A DNA stretch of 64,000 bases from JAUYQR01 sp963822435 (GCA_963822435.1 CAWGHN010000004.1:124001-188000); one strand, 5' to 3'; shown: positions 25,100-34,235, counted from the first letter of the stretch. Made by a program: numbers and translations. Notes: a model not told the origin generated them from the sequence alone.

Positions 25100-26130
25100 C
25101 TATGCCGCTTGACGCTGGTGGTTCAAGCGGCGGTTTTGGATGGTTTGCTGTTTGATGCGCCTCCTTTCAGCCAGGATGGTTTCACCGCCACCGAATTAGA
25201 CGTCGGCCGGGGTGAGGTTGCCGATGCTCTCGTGGTACCGGTGGTTGTTGTAGTGATCAATGAAGGCGGCGATGGCTGCTTCGAGTTCGCCCTCGAGGAA
25301 GTAGTTTTCCAGCAAGATGCGGTTCTTCAGGGTCTGGTGCCATCTTTCGATCTTTCCCTGCGCTGGGGATGCATCGGCGCACCGCGAACGTGCTTCATGC
25401 CTTTATCTTTGAGATATTCCGCCAGATCACCTGCGATATAGGACGAGCCATTGTCGCTGAGCAGACGCGGTTTGTGCAGAACCGTGACGTTGTCGCAGCC
25501 TGACGCTGCAAGGGCGATGTCGAGCGTGTCGGTGACATCCTCGGCCCGCATGTTGCCCCAGAGCTTCCAGCCGATGACGTAGCGCGAGAAGTCATCGAGG
25601 ATCGTAGACAAATAGAACCAGCCCCAGCCGATGACCTTGAGGTAGGTGAAGTCGGTTTGCCACATCTGGTTTGGCGCAGTGGTCTTGTCCTTGAACTCAT
25701 CCGCAGCCTTGATGACGATGTAAGCCGGGCTGGTAATGAGGTCGTGCGCTTTGAGCAGGCGATAGACGGAAGCCTCTGACACAAAATACTTTTCCGTGTC
25801 AGTGAACCGGACTGCCAATTCGCGCGGCGACAGCTCAGGTTCTTCCAAAGCCAAGCCCCCGATCTGGTTCCGCACCCGATCGGGGATGCGGTTCCAGACC
25901 CGGGAAGGGCAAGAAGGGCGATCTTCCAATCCCTCAGGCCCATGTTCGACAAAACGGTCATACCACCGATAGAACGTAGTCGGTGGGATGCCGATCTTGG
26001 CTAGCGTGCGCCTGACAGGCAGATGCGACTGCTCCACCAGCCGGATGATTTCGAGCTTTTCAGCGGCTGGGTATCTCATTCGTGGTCGCCCCCAGCCCCG
26101 GTCATGTTTTTTTGAGCAGCCCGTTTTCAA
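25100..26130 (-). pseudogene. IS3-family OrfB integrase-type transposase, disrupted
   Basis: An rve-type DDE transposase: HTH region RYPAAEKLEIIRLVEQSHLPV, then MWQTDFTYLKVIGWGWFYLSTILDDFSRYV (first Asp) and LLSDNGSSYIAGDLAEYLKD (second Asp). The frame breaks near 25362-25370; the continuation GKIERWHQTLKNRIL with the third acidic residue is in another frame. A TAA at 25196-25198 then interrupts the last 35 codons before the native end at 25100. The element is therefore unlikely to transpose on its own. Confidence 0.82.
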
Positions 26131-26449
26131 GGCTCAGATCGGCCACCAGTTCCTTTAAGGCCATTGCCTCGGCACGCAGATCTTTAACCTCGCCGGTGTT
26201 AGCCTGGCGGGCTGTGTCACCAGCCAGCCGCTTCTTGCCGGCCTCGAGAAACTCCTTCGACCAGCTATAATACAAGCTCTGGGCGATACCTTCCTTGCGG
26301 CATAGTTCCGCGATGCTGTCTTCGCCACGAAGACCGGACAACACGATCCGGATCTTCTCCTCAGACGAATGCAGCTTGCGCGTCGCGCGCCGGATATCCT
26401 TCACAACCTGCTCGGCAGGGGCCTTCGTCATCACGGGGTTCTTTCTCAT
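26102..26449 (-). CDS. IS3-family OrfA (HTH protein)
   Basis: A 115-residue OrfA: a helix-turn-helix region (KIRIVLSGLRGEDSIAELCRKEGIAQSLYYSWSKEFLEAGKKRL) followed by a leucine-zipper-like segment (LRAEAMALKELVADLSLENGLLKK). GGAGGTGGAG precedes the ATG at 26449. The end runs into the A7 slippery run where ribosomes would shift into OrfB. This half is intact although OrfB is broken. Confidence 0.8.
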   Translation of the reverse strand: MRKNPVMTKAPAEQVVKDIRRATRKLHSSEEKIRIVLSGLRGEDSIAELCRKEGIAQSLYYSWSKEFLEAGKKRLAGDTARQANTGEVKDLRAEAMALKELVADLSLENGLLKKT

Positions 26450-26536
26450 CTCCACCTCCATGTGGGGTCAAGATGAGCCACAAACCCTCCGCTAAGCAAT
26501 CACGCCAAACCGTTCCATGGGTGGTGATGGCGGACA

Positions 26537-26977
26537 CTGGAAGCCTATGTCTCAAAGTCCCGAGATCGCAAAGCAGCGCTGAAATTCCTCCGGAAAACAC
26601 TGAAGCGCCACGGCCGTCCGCATGTCTTCGTGACGGACAAGCTCCGCTCTTACGGGGCTGCTCTGAAGGACCTCGGACTGCCGGACGAACGCAAAACCGG
26701 TCAGTGGCTCAACAACCGAGCGGAGAATTCTCACCAGCCATTCCGACGAAGGGAACGTGCAATGCTCCGCTTCCGCCGGATGCGATCGTTGCAGAAGTTC
26801 GCCGCCGTCCATTCCTCGATCCACAACCTATTCAATGCGGAGCGCACCCTCTGCAGCCGGGACAACTTCAAGGCCGGCCGCACCGCCGCTCTCACCGAGT
26901 GGCGTCAACTCTGTGCAGCCTGACGTGCGGAGGGTTTGGGCAAGCAGAGACTGGTTCGCATTCGTCTGACACCACCG
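26537..26977 (+). pseudogene. IS6-family transposase, 3' fragment
   Basis: The frame from 26537 to 26923 gives the C-terminal half of an IS6 transposase: SRDRKAALKFLRKTLKRHG, FVTDKLRSYGAALKD with the second catalytic Asp, and NRAENSHQPFRRRERAMLRFRRM with the third acidic residue. It ends naturally, and the terminal repeat region follows at about 26950-26977. The 5' half is missing and the left boundary coincides with the end of the IS3 element. Confidence 0.82.
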
Positions 26978-27225
26978 ACCGATGCGCTCGCGGCACTGCG
27001 CTTGCAGTATCAAAGAAATGCTGACGCTCTAACCTGACGGAGGTTGGTTAGTTCGTACCAATACACCTGCGCTTTGCTAGCCCTCTACCGGTCTATGCTT
27101 AGGCAAGCACAACGTTAAGATCGCAGTTTAGCATTCGAACAGTCATCTGGAGCCTCTTTGTCAGTTTCCACCGCGACGAGGTCGTGGGGGTTGTAGGCAC
27201 AAGCCGAAGAACATATGTAGAACAT

Positions 27226-28455
27226 ATGTCAAAACTCAGCGTAGACCAGAAGCTGGCGATCCTCTCTGATGCGGCCAAGTACGATGCGTCCTGCGCCTCT
27301 TCGGGCGGAGAGCAACGCAATTCGCGCGACGGGACTGGGCTGGGGTCGTCGGGGGGGAGCGGCATCTGTCACGCCTATGCGCCCGATGGCAGGTGCATCA
27401 GCCTGCTGAAGATCTTGATGACCAATTTCTGCATCTACGACTGCGTATATTGCGTCAATCGGGTGTCGAGCCAGGTCGAACGCGCGCGCTTCACGGTCGA
27501 GGAGGTGGTGCGCCTGACGGTCGAGTTCTATCGGCGCAACTATATTGAGGGGTTGTTCCTGTCGTCGGGCATCATCCGGTCGCCGGACGAGACGATGGCC
27601 GACATGGTCCGCATTGCCCGCACCCTCCGCGAGGTCGAGAATTTTCGTGGCTACATCCATCTGAAAACCATCCCCGACGCCAGCCCCGAACTGCTCGACG
27701 AGGCGGGCCGCTGGGCGGACCGGCTGTCGATCAACGTCGAACTGCCCACCGTCGAAGGGTTGGCGCGACTGGCCCCCGAGAAATCCGCGACCGGCATCCG
27801 CAAGACGATGGCCAGTGTGCGCCAGCGGCGCGAGGCGTCGAAAGAGACGACCCATACCGGTAAGCGCAAGGCACTGTTCGCCCCGGCCGGGCAGTCGACA
27901 CAGATGATCATCGGCGCCGATGCGGCGAGTGACGGCACGATCCTGACGCAGGCGGCGCAGCTTTACGCGGGCTACGGGCTGTCACGGGTCTATTACTCGG
28001 CTTTCTCGCCGATTCCGGATTCCTCGGCGCTCTTGCCCTTAAAAAGCCCGCCGCTCTTGCGTGAACATCGGCTTTATCAGGCCGATTGGCTCTTGCGGTT
28101 CTACGGGTTCGAGGTGAACGAAATCGCCGGCGCTTCGGGCATGCTCGATCTGGAGGTGGACCCCAAGCTGGCCTGGGCGCTGGCGCATCGCGCGGCCTTT
28201 CCGGTGGATGTGAACCGGGCCCCGCGCGAGATGCTGCTGCGGGTGCCGGGGTTCGGCACCAAGACCGTGGGCCGCATTCTTGAGGCCCGCCGACATGGTG
28301 CGCTGCGCTATGACCATCTGATGGCGATGGGGGCGGTGATGAAGACCGCCAAGGCCTTCATCACGGCAATCGGCTGGTCGCCAAAGGGCATGACCGATGC
28401 GGCAACCTTGCGGGCGCGGTTCGCGCCTGCGCCGGTGCAGCTGTCGCTGTTCTGA
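27226..28455 (+). CDS. Putative DNA modification/repair radical SAM protein
   Basis: A 409-residue radical SAM enzyme with the CxxxCxxC cluster motif FCIYDCVYC (Cys 69, 73, 76), followed by a GLFLSSGI segment, and a C-terminal helix-hairpin-helix DNA-binding motif (PREMLLRVPGFGTKTVGRILEAR). It belongs to the SplB-related type regularly paired with a UdgX gene. The next gene starts on its last base, indicating one transcript. The reaction is unknown; DNA lesion chemistry is inferred from the partner. The start ATG 27226 has only a weak ribosome-binding site. Confidence 0.85.
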   Translation: MSKLSVDQKLAILSDAAKYDASCASSGGEQRNSRDGTGLGSSGGSGICHAYAPDGRCISLLKILMTNFCIYDCVYCVNRVSSQVERARFTVEEVVRLTVEFYRRNYIEGLFLSSGIIRSPDETMADMVRIARTLREVENFRGYIHLKTIPDASPELLDEAGRWADRLSINVELPTVEGLARLAPEKSATGIRKTMASVRQRREASKETTHTGKRKALFAPAGQSTQMIIGADAASDGTILTQAAQLYAGYGLSRVYYSAFSPIPDSSALLPLKSPPLLREHRLYQADWLLRFYGFEVNEIAGASGMLDLEVDPKLAWALAHRAAFPVDVNRAPREMLLRVPGFGTKTVGRILEARRHGALRYDHLMAMGAVMKTAKAFITAIGWSPKGMTDAATLRARFAPAPVQLSLF

Positions 28456-29900
28456 TGCGGAATGTGATCCTGCCCGAGATTGGGACGGTCGCGGCCTGGC
28501 GCCGCGCCGCGCGGGGGTTGCTCGCGGCGGGCGTGACGGATGTAGTCTGGCAGGTGGGGGATGCGGTGCCCGATTTGTTCGCGAGCCCCGCACCTCCGGT
28601 AGTGGCCGTCGCTCCAGCCCAGACGCTGCCCCGGCAGGCAATCGCCGAGATCGAGACGGCACTCTGCCATGCGGACCCGGAACGCTTTGCCCGCGCTTAT
28701 GGCCTGCTGCGGCGACTCACGGCGGGAGATCTGCGCTGGGGCGACCGGGCGGACCCAGCGATGCGCAAGCTGTTGGACCAGGCCAAGACGGTGCGCCGTG
28801 CGATCCACAAGATGCATGCCTTCGTGCGGTTTCGGGATGTTGGGGGTGAGCAAGGCAGGCGCGCCTTCATGGCCTGGTTCGAGCCGGATCACCCGGTGGT
28901 CGAGGCCGCGACGCCGTTCTTTGCACGCCGGTTCGGCGACATGGACTGGGCTATCCTGACACCCCGGATCACCGCAAGCTTTGTCGATGGCGTGCTGCGG
29001 TATGACTTGACCGCGCCGGGCATCGTAATGCCCGAGGATGCGACCGAAGGGCTGTGGCGGACCTATTACGCCAACATTTTCAACCCCGCCCGTCTGATGG
29101 TAGATGCGATGACTTCGGAAATGCCGCGCAAATACTGGAAGAACCTTCCCGAGGCCGGTCTTATCCCCGGCCTGATCCGCAGCGCGGGCGCTCGGGCAGC
29201 AGCGATGCAGGCGGCGGAGCCGTCCGAGGCCAGCCCGCGCCTGCTGATCCAGGCCAGAGCGATGGTACAGCGGTCGCTGCCGCCTGCGCCCACCGGTGGC
29301 CTTGCAGCCCTGCGTGCCGAGGCGGGGCGCTGCACCCGCTGTCAGCTGCATGGCCCCGCGACGCAGGTGGTGTTCGGAGTGGGGCCGCCGGATGCGCCGT
29401 TGATGATCGTCGGCGAGCAGCCGGGGGATACCGAGGATCTGACCGGCGTGCCTTTTACCGGACCGGCGGGCCAGCTCTTCGACGCCGAGGCGCAGGAGGC
29501 AGGACTGGACCGCGCCGCGGCCTATGTCACCAATGCCGTCAAGCATTTCAAATACCAGCCCCGTGGCAAGCGCCGCATCCACCAACGCCCCGACGCGGGC
29601 GAGGTTACCGCCTGCCGTTGGTGGCTCGACCTCGAACGCGCCACGATCCGGCCCAAGCTGATCCTCGCCATGGGGGCGACGGCGGTTGCCAGTCTGACCG
29701 GTACGGGAAAGGGCATCCTGACCCGGCGCGGCACTGTAGAGACGCTGGCGGACGGCACGCCGTTGTTCATTACGGTGCATCCTTCCTGGATCCTTCGCCT
29801 GCCTGATCCCGATCAGCAGATGAAAGAACGGACCAAGTTTCGCACGGATCTATTGAAACTCGTAGAAACGATGAAAGAAGAAAAGTCACGATCATCGTAG
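28455..29900 (+). CDS. UdgX-family uracil-DNA glycosylase fused to DUF4130-type domain
   Basis: A 481-residue two-domain protein. Residues 1-260 form the domain usually translated next to the radical SAM partner (DUF4130-like; RFRDVGGEQGRRAFMAWFEPDH, YYANIFNPARLMVDAMTSEMPRKYWKNLPEA). Residues 280-470 form an iron-sulfur uracil-DNA glycosylase: Cys 293 and 296, motif GEQPGDTED at 320-328, and the UdgX signature loop KRRIH at 372-376, whose His is known to form a covalent bond with the uracil site. Translation is coupled to the upstream gene by a 1-bp overlap. Confidence 0.9.
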   Translation: MRNVILPEIGTVAAWRRAARGLLAAGVTDVVWQVGDAVPDLFASPAPPVVAVAPAQTLPRQAIAEIETALCHADPERFARAYGLLRRLTAGDLRWGDRADPAMRKLLDQAKTVRRAIHKMHAFVRFRDVGGEQGRRAFMAWFEPDHPVVEAATPFFARRFGDMDWAILTPRITASFVDGVLRYDLTAPGIVMPEDATEGLWRTYYANIFNPARLMVDAMTSEMPRKYWKNLPEAGLIPGLIRSAGARAAAMQAAEPSEASPRLLIQARAMVQRSLPPAPTGGLAALRAEAGRCTRCQLHGPATQVVFGVGPPDAPLMIVGEQPGDTEDLTGVPFTGPAGQLFDAEAQEAGLDRAAAYVTNAVKHFKYQPRGKRRIHQRPDAGEVTACRWWLDLERATIRPKLILAMGATAVASLTGTGKGILTRRGTVETLADGTPLFITVHPSWILRLPDPDQQMKERTKFRTDLLKLVETMKEEKSRSS

Positions 29901-29946
29901 ACTGCAATTTCAAGTAGGAATGCACAACTTACAGGGCTTGCTCCGA

Positions 29947-30805
29947 CTAGGGTCAGGACCCATTGATCATCCGCTCTTGGCGTGATTCAGCCTCCGCAAG
30001 GAGACTGACCGATGAGCAACCTTTTTTGGCTGACGGACGCGCAGATGGCGCGGCTGCAGCCCTTCTTTCCCAAGAGCCACGGCAAGCCGCGGGTCGACGA
30101 CCGGCGGGTGTTGAGCGGCATAATCTTCATCAATCGCAATGGCTTGCGCTGGTGCGATGCGCCGAAGGAATATGGCCCGCCGAAGACCCTCTACAACCGT
30201 TGGAAGCGGTGGAGCGACAAGGGTGTCTTCGCCCGAATGATGGATGGCCTGACCGCCGAGGCAGCCGTTCCGAAGACGGTGATGATCGACGCGACCTACC
30301 TGAAGGCACACCGCACGGCGACCAGCCTGCGGTCGAAAAAGGGGGGCCCGGCGACCAGAGGGGCCGTCTGATCGGCCGAACCAAGGGCGGCATGAACACC
30401 AAGTTGCATGCCGTCACCGACGCCGAGGGCCGCCCGATCCGCTTCTTCATGACCGCCGGCCAGGTCAGCGACTACACCGGTGCGGCGGCCCTGCTGGGCA
30501 GCCTGCCAAAGGCGGAGTGGTTGCTGGCCGACCGTGGCTATGACGCTGACTGGTTCAGGGAAGCGTTGAAAGACAAGGGGATAAAGCCCTGCATTCCCGG
30601 CAGGAAGTCGCGCGGCAAACCCATCAAGCATGACAAGCGCCGCTACAAACGACGCAACAGGATCGAGATCATGTTCGGGCGGCTCAAGGACTGGCGGCGG
30701 GTCGCAACACGCTACGACAGATGCCCGAAGGTCTTCCTCTCCGCCGTCGCCCTCGCCGCAACAGTCATGTTCTGGCTATGATGCGAGAACGAGTCCTGAC
30801 CCTAG
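29947..30805 (+). mobile_element. IS5-family insertion sequence, copy 2
   Basis: 859 bp, identical in length and apparently in every base to copy 1 at 16261-17119, same orientation, with the same 13-bp inverted ends. It begins 46 bp after the UdgX stop and is directly followed by the left end of an IS6 remnant. The two copies enclose 12.8 kb. Confidence 0.92.
30012..30781 (+). CDS. IS5-family transposase, made by -1 frameshift (copy 2)
   Basis: Same two-frame organisation as copy 1: first frame 30012-30371, second frame ending at 30781, slippery GGGGGGC at 30341-30347. The product after frameshifting is about 256 residues with all DDE residues present, so this copy should be functional. Confidence 0.88.
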
Positions 30806-30807
30806 CC

Positions 30808-30971
30808 GGCTTTGTCAGAGCAACCAGACTTGAGGCCGGGCAGGGGGTCGGGTAGCGTTTGGGCATGACCCGACAAAGCCCTTTCCGCTATTTCAAGACG
30901 AGCCCGAGATCATCCGCTTGGCGGTCAAGCTTTACTTCCGGTTCCCGCTGTCGCTACGAAACGTCGAGGAC
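30808..30971 (+). pseudogene. IS6-family element, 5' end fragment
   Basis: Starts with the terminal sequence GGCTTTGTCAGAGCAA, then an ATG at 30865 reading MTRQSPFRYFKTSP. A one-base deletion near 30905 shifts the frame, and AVKLYFRFPLSLRNVED continues in the next frame before similarity stops at about 30971. This is the N-terminal DNA-binding region of an IS6 transposase; the catalytic part is absent. Sequence from 30972 to 31170 shows no gene. Confidence 0.75.
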
Positions 30972-31170
30972 GGACAACCCCGCCCTTTGCCTAGAGCGCC
31001 GTCTTCAGAGCGACCGCAAATCCAAGTTCAGCGCGCTGTCACTCCGGGCGCATCTGACCCCCTCTCCGTCATCGGCCGGGTTCGCAAAACAGCCGATCCG
31101 AGGCGACCGCCCCTTGATATTTGCTGCAGGCCAGTCAGTTACTACCCCGAAGTAATGGAATGGACGTATC

Positions 31171-32160
31171 ATGGACTATCGTCGGCTTGGAAAATCGGGA
31201 CTGAAGGTCAGCGAGTTTTCCTTCGGCTCTTGGGTCACCTTCGCCAAGCAGGTGGACCTGGCCCCCGCAAAGGCCCTGCTCACCGCCGCCTATGACTCCG
31301 GCATCAACTTCTTCGACAACGCCGAGGGCTATGAGGCGGGCAAGTCCGAACTGGTCATGGGCCAGGCGATCCAGGATCTGGGGTGGAGCCGGGACAGCTA
31401 TGTCGTCTCCTCCAAGGTGTTCTGGGGTGGGGAAAAGCCCACGCAGCGGGGGCTTTCGGCAAAGCATGTGATCGAGGCAGCCCATGCGGCGCTGAGGCGG
31501 CTGCGGGTGGACCATCTGGACCTCTACTTCTGCCACCGCCCTGACATTGACACGCCGATCGAGGAAACCGTTCGGGCGATGCACACCCTGATCGTGCAGG
31601 GCAAGGTCCTGTACTGGGGGACGTCCGAATGGTCCGGCCAGCAGATCACTGAGGCGCATCTTGTGGCTCGGCGCGATGGGCTGACGCCGCCGACGATGGA
31701 GCAGCCGCAGTACAACCTTTTCGAGCGCGACAAGGTCGAACGCGACTATGCGCCGGTCTATGACACATTCGGGTTAGGGACGACGATCTGGTCGCCCCTC
31801 GCCTCGGGCCTGCTGACGGGCAAGTACAACGAAGGCGTGCCGCAAGATAGTCGGGCCGCCTTGCCGGGCTACGAATGGCTGCGCGAGATCATCGAGGGGC
31901 CAAAGGGCCGCAAGCGGGTGGCGCAGGTGAAGGCGCTGGCCAAGATCGCCGATGGGGCGGGGATGCCGATCCATCACCTCGCGCTTCTGTGGTGTCTGGC
32001 GAACCCGCGTGTGTCGACGGTCATCCTCGGAGCCTCGCGCCTGGAGCAGCTGACCGACAACCTTGCTGCCTTGGACCATAAATCCGCTATGACGCCCGAC
32101 CTGATGGCTGCGATCGAAGATGTGGTGCAGAACAAGCCGGAAGCAGCGCAGCGGTACTAA
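31171..32160 (+). CDS. Aldo/keto reductase (Kv-beta/YghZ-like)
   Basis: A 329-residue NADPH-dependent oxidoreductase with a TIM-barrel fold. The catalytic tetrad is visible as Asp49, Tyr54, Lys82 and His122 in FFDNAEGY, SSKVFW and LYFCHRPD. The C-terminal cofactor-binding region includes STVILGASRLEQLTDN. The sequence is closest to the potassium-channel beta-subunit-like subgroup (MDYRRLGKSGLKVSEFSFG). It is a single gene between IS remnants; no operon partner. Substrate unknown, probably reactive aldehydes. Confidence 0.88.
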   Translation: MDYRRLGKSGLKVSEFSFGSWVTFAKQVDLAPAKALLTAAYDSGINFFDNAEGYEAGKSELVMGQAIQDLGWSRDSYVVSSKVFWGGEKPTQRGLSAKHVIEAAHAALRRLRVDHLDLYFCHRPDIDTPIEETVRAMHTLIVQGKVLYWGTSEWSGQQITEAHLVARRDGLTPPTMEQPQYNLFERDKVERDYAPVYDTFGLGTTIWSPLASGLLTGKYNEGVPQDSRAALPGYEWLREIIEGPKGRKRVAQVKALAKIADGAGMPIHHLALLWCLANPRVSTVILGASRLEQLTDNLAALDHKSAMTPDLMAAIEDVVQNKPEAAQRY

Positions 32161-32228
32161 GGCGCAAAAAAACGGTCCTACGCAAGGTAACCCCGTGCAG
32201 GGGTGGCTTGACCTGTAACAGTGCTGTC

Positions 32229-33048
32229 GGCGTTGTCAGAGCAAATTCCTTGAGCAGGATGGGGCTGTCGCCTAGCCTCGCGAGTTGGCCCAGCGCTCCC
32301 CCTTCCGGTACTTCAAGACGAGCCCCGAAATCATCCGCCTGACGGTGATACTCTATGTCCGCTACCCGCTCTCGTTGCGCAACGTCGAGGACCTCCTGCA
32401 TGAGGGCTGCACCGAGATCGGCCATGAGACCGTGCGCTGCTGGTGGAACGGTTCGGCCCGATGATCGCCGCCGAGATCCGCGGGAAACGACGTGTCGAAG
32501 GGATGCGATCGAGCAACTGGCGCTGGCACCTGGACGAGGTTTTCGTGAAGATCAACGGTGAGCGTCATTATCTTTGGCGGGCCGTGGATCAGGAGGGAGA
32601 GGTGCTGGAAAGCTACGTCACTAAGCGCCGGGATCGCAAGGCCGCATTGAAATTCGTCAGGAAATCAATGTGCCGCCACGGATCTCCGGTGGTTTTGGTC
32701 ACTGACAAGCTTCGATCCTATGGTGCGGCGATTAAGGTTATTGGCAATGCCGGGCGCCAGGAAACCGGCCGATGGGCGAACAATCGCGCTGAGAACTCTC
32801 ATCAACCATTTCGAAGGCGCGAGCGCGCGATGCTGCGGTTCCGACGCATGCGAACGTTGCAGAAATTCGCCTCCGTTCACGCCTCGATCCACAACCATTT
32901 CAACCAGGAGCGCGCCCTCCACAGCCGACAGAATTTCAAGCTGAACCGCGCCGCCGCTCTGCTCGAGTGGCGTGGTCTTCTTGCTGCCTGACTGCAGGCA
33001 TGAGTAGGGCAAACAGAGACTGGTTCGCATTCGTCTGACAGCACCGCC
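32229..33048 (+). mobile_element. IS6-family insertion sequence with frameshifted transposase
   Basis: About 820 bp, the normal IS6 length, from GGCGTTGTCAGAGCAAATTCC to the complementary region ending at 33048. The transposase begins near TTG 32285 (RSPFRYFKTSPEIIRLTVILY). A missing C near 32441 ends that frame at WWNGSAR, and the rest (32443-32991) continues in another frame. Flanking 8-mers differ, so there is no target duplication. Confidence 0.8.
32285..32991 (+). pseudogene. IS6-family transposase, single frameshift
   Basis: The N-terminal HTH part is in one frame (LSLRNVEDLLHEGCTEIGHETVR). The DDE part is in another: NWRWHLDEVFVKINGERHYLWRAVDQEG with the first Asp, VLVTDKLRSYG with the second, and NRAENSHQP with the Glu. 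All catalytic residues are present, and only the one-base deletion near 32441 prevents a full-length product of about 235 residues. Confidence 0.82.
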
Positions 33049-33074
33049 ACTTGCACATAGCAAACCCGAGATGA

Positions 33075-33096
33075 GGTCCCTGACGGGGCCTTTTTT
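33075..33096 (+). terminator. Rho-independent terminator
   Basis: GGTCCC (33075-33080) pairs with GGGGCC (33085-33090) around a TGAC loop, followed directly by TTTTTTC. It lies 27 bp beyond the IS6 element and would stop plus-strand transcription leaving it. Confidence 0.65.
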
Positions 33097-33398
33097 CTTT
33101 TTGTTTCAAAGGGGTTTAGCGAGGCCATCTGACTTTTGGAGACTGGCGGTTTGGCCGAAATCGGTCTCTGAACGCCCCGCGTCTCTTTCCATCCGCCCTT
33201 CGTAAAAATCGAGACGGATTCAAAAACTGATGATTTTTCAGTATGTTGGTGGAATCGAATTGCGCCGTAGTTGAAGCGGGTTCGTCTGCTCTCGGTGCAA
33301 ACAGAGACACCCGAAGGCGGCGTTTCACAGCGCAAAACCTCGTAATGATGCGCGAAGCCCGTGGTGACAAACGGCGTCGGGGCACCTAGCCTGGCGCA
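33097..33398. other. Intergenic region upstream of DUF3883 gene
   Basis: About 300 bp without a supported gene. It should contain the promoter of the DUF3883 gene, but I cannot pick out convincing -35/-10 elements. Confidence 0.4.
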
Positions 33399-34235
33399 AT
33401 GTCGAATGGTCCCTGGACGGATGAAGAGAACGACCTGATCGTCGCGGATTACTTCGCGATGCTGGCCGACGACATCTCCGCGCGCCGCTACAGCAAGGCC
33501 GAGCATCGCCGCGCGCTGCTGCCGCTGCTGAACGACCGGTCCGAGGGGTCCGTCGAGTTCAAGCACCAGAACATCAGCGCGGTGCTGAAGGGCCTCGGCG
33601 AGGACTGGATCCCGGGCTACAAGCCGGCCTTCAATTTTCAGATGACGCTGGTGGATGCCGTGGCGCGGTGGCTGGCGCTGAACCCGGCCTGGCTCGGGCG
33701 CCAGCCGGGGCTGCAACCCGGCGCTGGCCTGCGCGAGGCGGCGCAGATCTGGGTGGGGCCGCCGCCCACACTGTCGAACCAGCCGCCTCCGCAGGAGCTG
33801 GACCAGATGCTGCACATCGCTCGCAAGTTCGACGTGGCGGGCCGGGACGAGCGCAACCGCGCCCTTGGCCGCGCGGGCGAGGAGCGCGTCCTGGCGCATG
33901 AACGGGCGGCATTGCGGACAGCAGGACGGGACGATCTGGCGCGCAAGGTGCGCTGGGTTTCGGAGGAGGATGGCGATGGCGCGGGCTACGACATCGCGAG
34001 TTTCGCCCCGGACGGGCTCCCGCGGCTGATCGAGGTCAAGACGACGAACGGATGGGAGCGCACGCCCTTCCACATCACCCGCAACGAACTGGCCGTGGCC
34101 GAGGAGCGCCGGTCGGAATGGCGGCTGTTCCGGCTGTGGAATTTCTCCCGCGAGCCGAAGGCGTTCGAATTGCACCCGCCACTGGACGCGCATGTCTCGC
34201 TGACCGCGACGTCATTTCAGGCGAGTTTTCATTAG
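33399..34235 (+). CDS. DUF3883 domain protein, predicted restriction-like nuclease fold
   Basis: A 278-residue cytoplasmic protein. The N-terminal half (MSNGPWTDEENDLIVADYFAM; EFKHQNISAVLKGLGEDWIPGYKPAFNFQ) is helical and resembles the DNA-binding start of HNH or homing-type nucleases. The C-terminal half carries DUF3883: GRAGEERVLAHE, then GAGYDIASF and LIEVKTTNGW, which fit the Asp...Glu-x-Lys core of the PD-(D/E)XK superfamily near residue 213. Such proteins occur alone or in restriction and defence loci. It stands alone here next to mobile DNA. Confidence 0.8.
   Translation: MSNGPWTDEENDLIVADYFAMLADDISARRYSKAEHRRALLPLLNDRSEGSVEFKHQNISAVLKGLGEDWIPGYKPAFNFQMTLVDAVARWLALNPAWLGRQPGLQPGAGLREAAQIWVGPPPTLSNQPPPQELDQMLHIARKFDVAGRDERNRALGRAGEERVLAHERAALRTAGRDDLARKVRWVSEEDGDGAGYDIASFAPDGLPRLIEVKTTNGWERTPFHITRNELAVAEERRSEWRLFRLWNFSREPKAFELHPPLDAHVSLTATSFQASFH

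Larger units (their letters stand above)
25028..26536 (-). mobile_element. IS3-family insertion sequence, decayed
   Basis: A 1509-bp element. Its ends match as imperfect inverted repeats: TGTCCGTCGTCG...GGAACGGGTGGCC from 25028 inward and, on the other strand from 26536 inward, TGTCCGCCATCA...GGAACGGTTTGGC. It encodes OrfA and OrfB on the minus strand, with a run of seven A at 26113-26107 serving as the usual -1 frameshift site. The flanking bases (GAC on the left, CTG on the right) do not repeat, so there is no target duplication. One side is a phage capsid gene and the other an IS6 transposase fragment. Confidence 0.85.

Noticed and set aside
28308..29780. A 490-codon open frame on the minus strand across the repair pair
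   Set aside because: It is antisense to the UdgX and radical SAM genes, Arg/Gly/His-rich with no family features; its length follows from the high GC content.
32877..34193. A 438-codon minus-strand frame over IS6 and DUF3883
   Set aside because: Crosses two unrelated loci and is low-complexity Arg/Ala/Gly-rich; a shadow of high-GC coding sequence.
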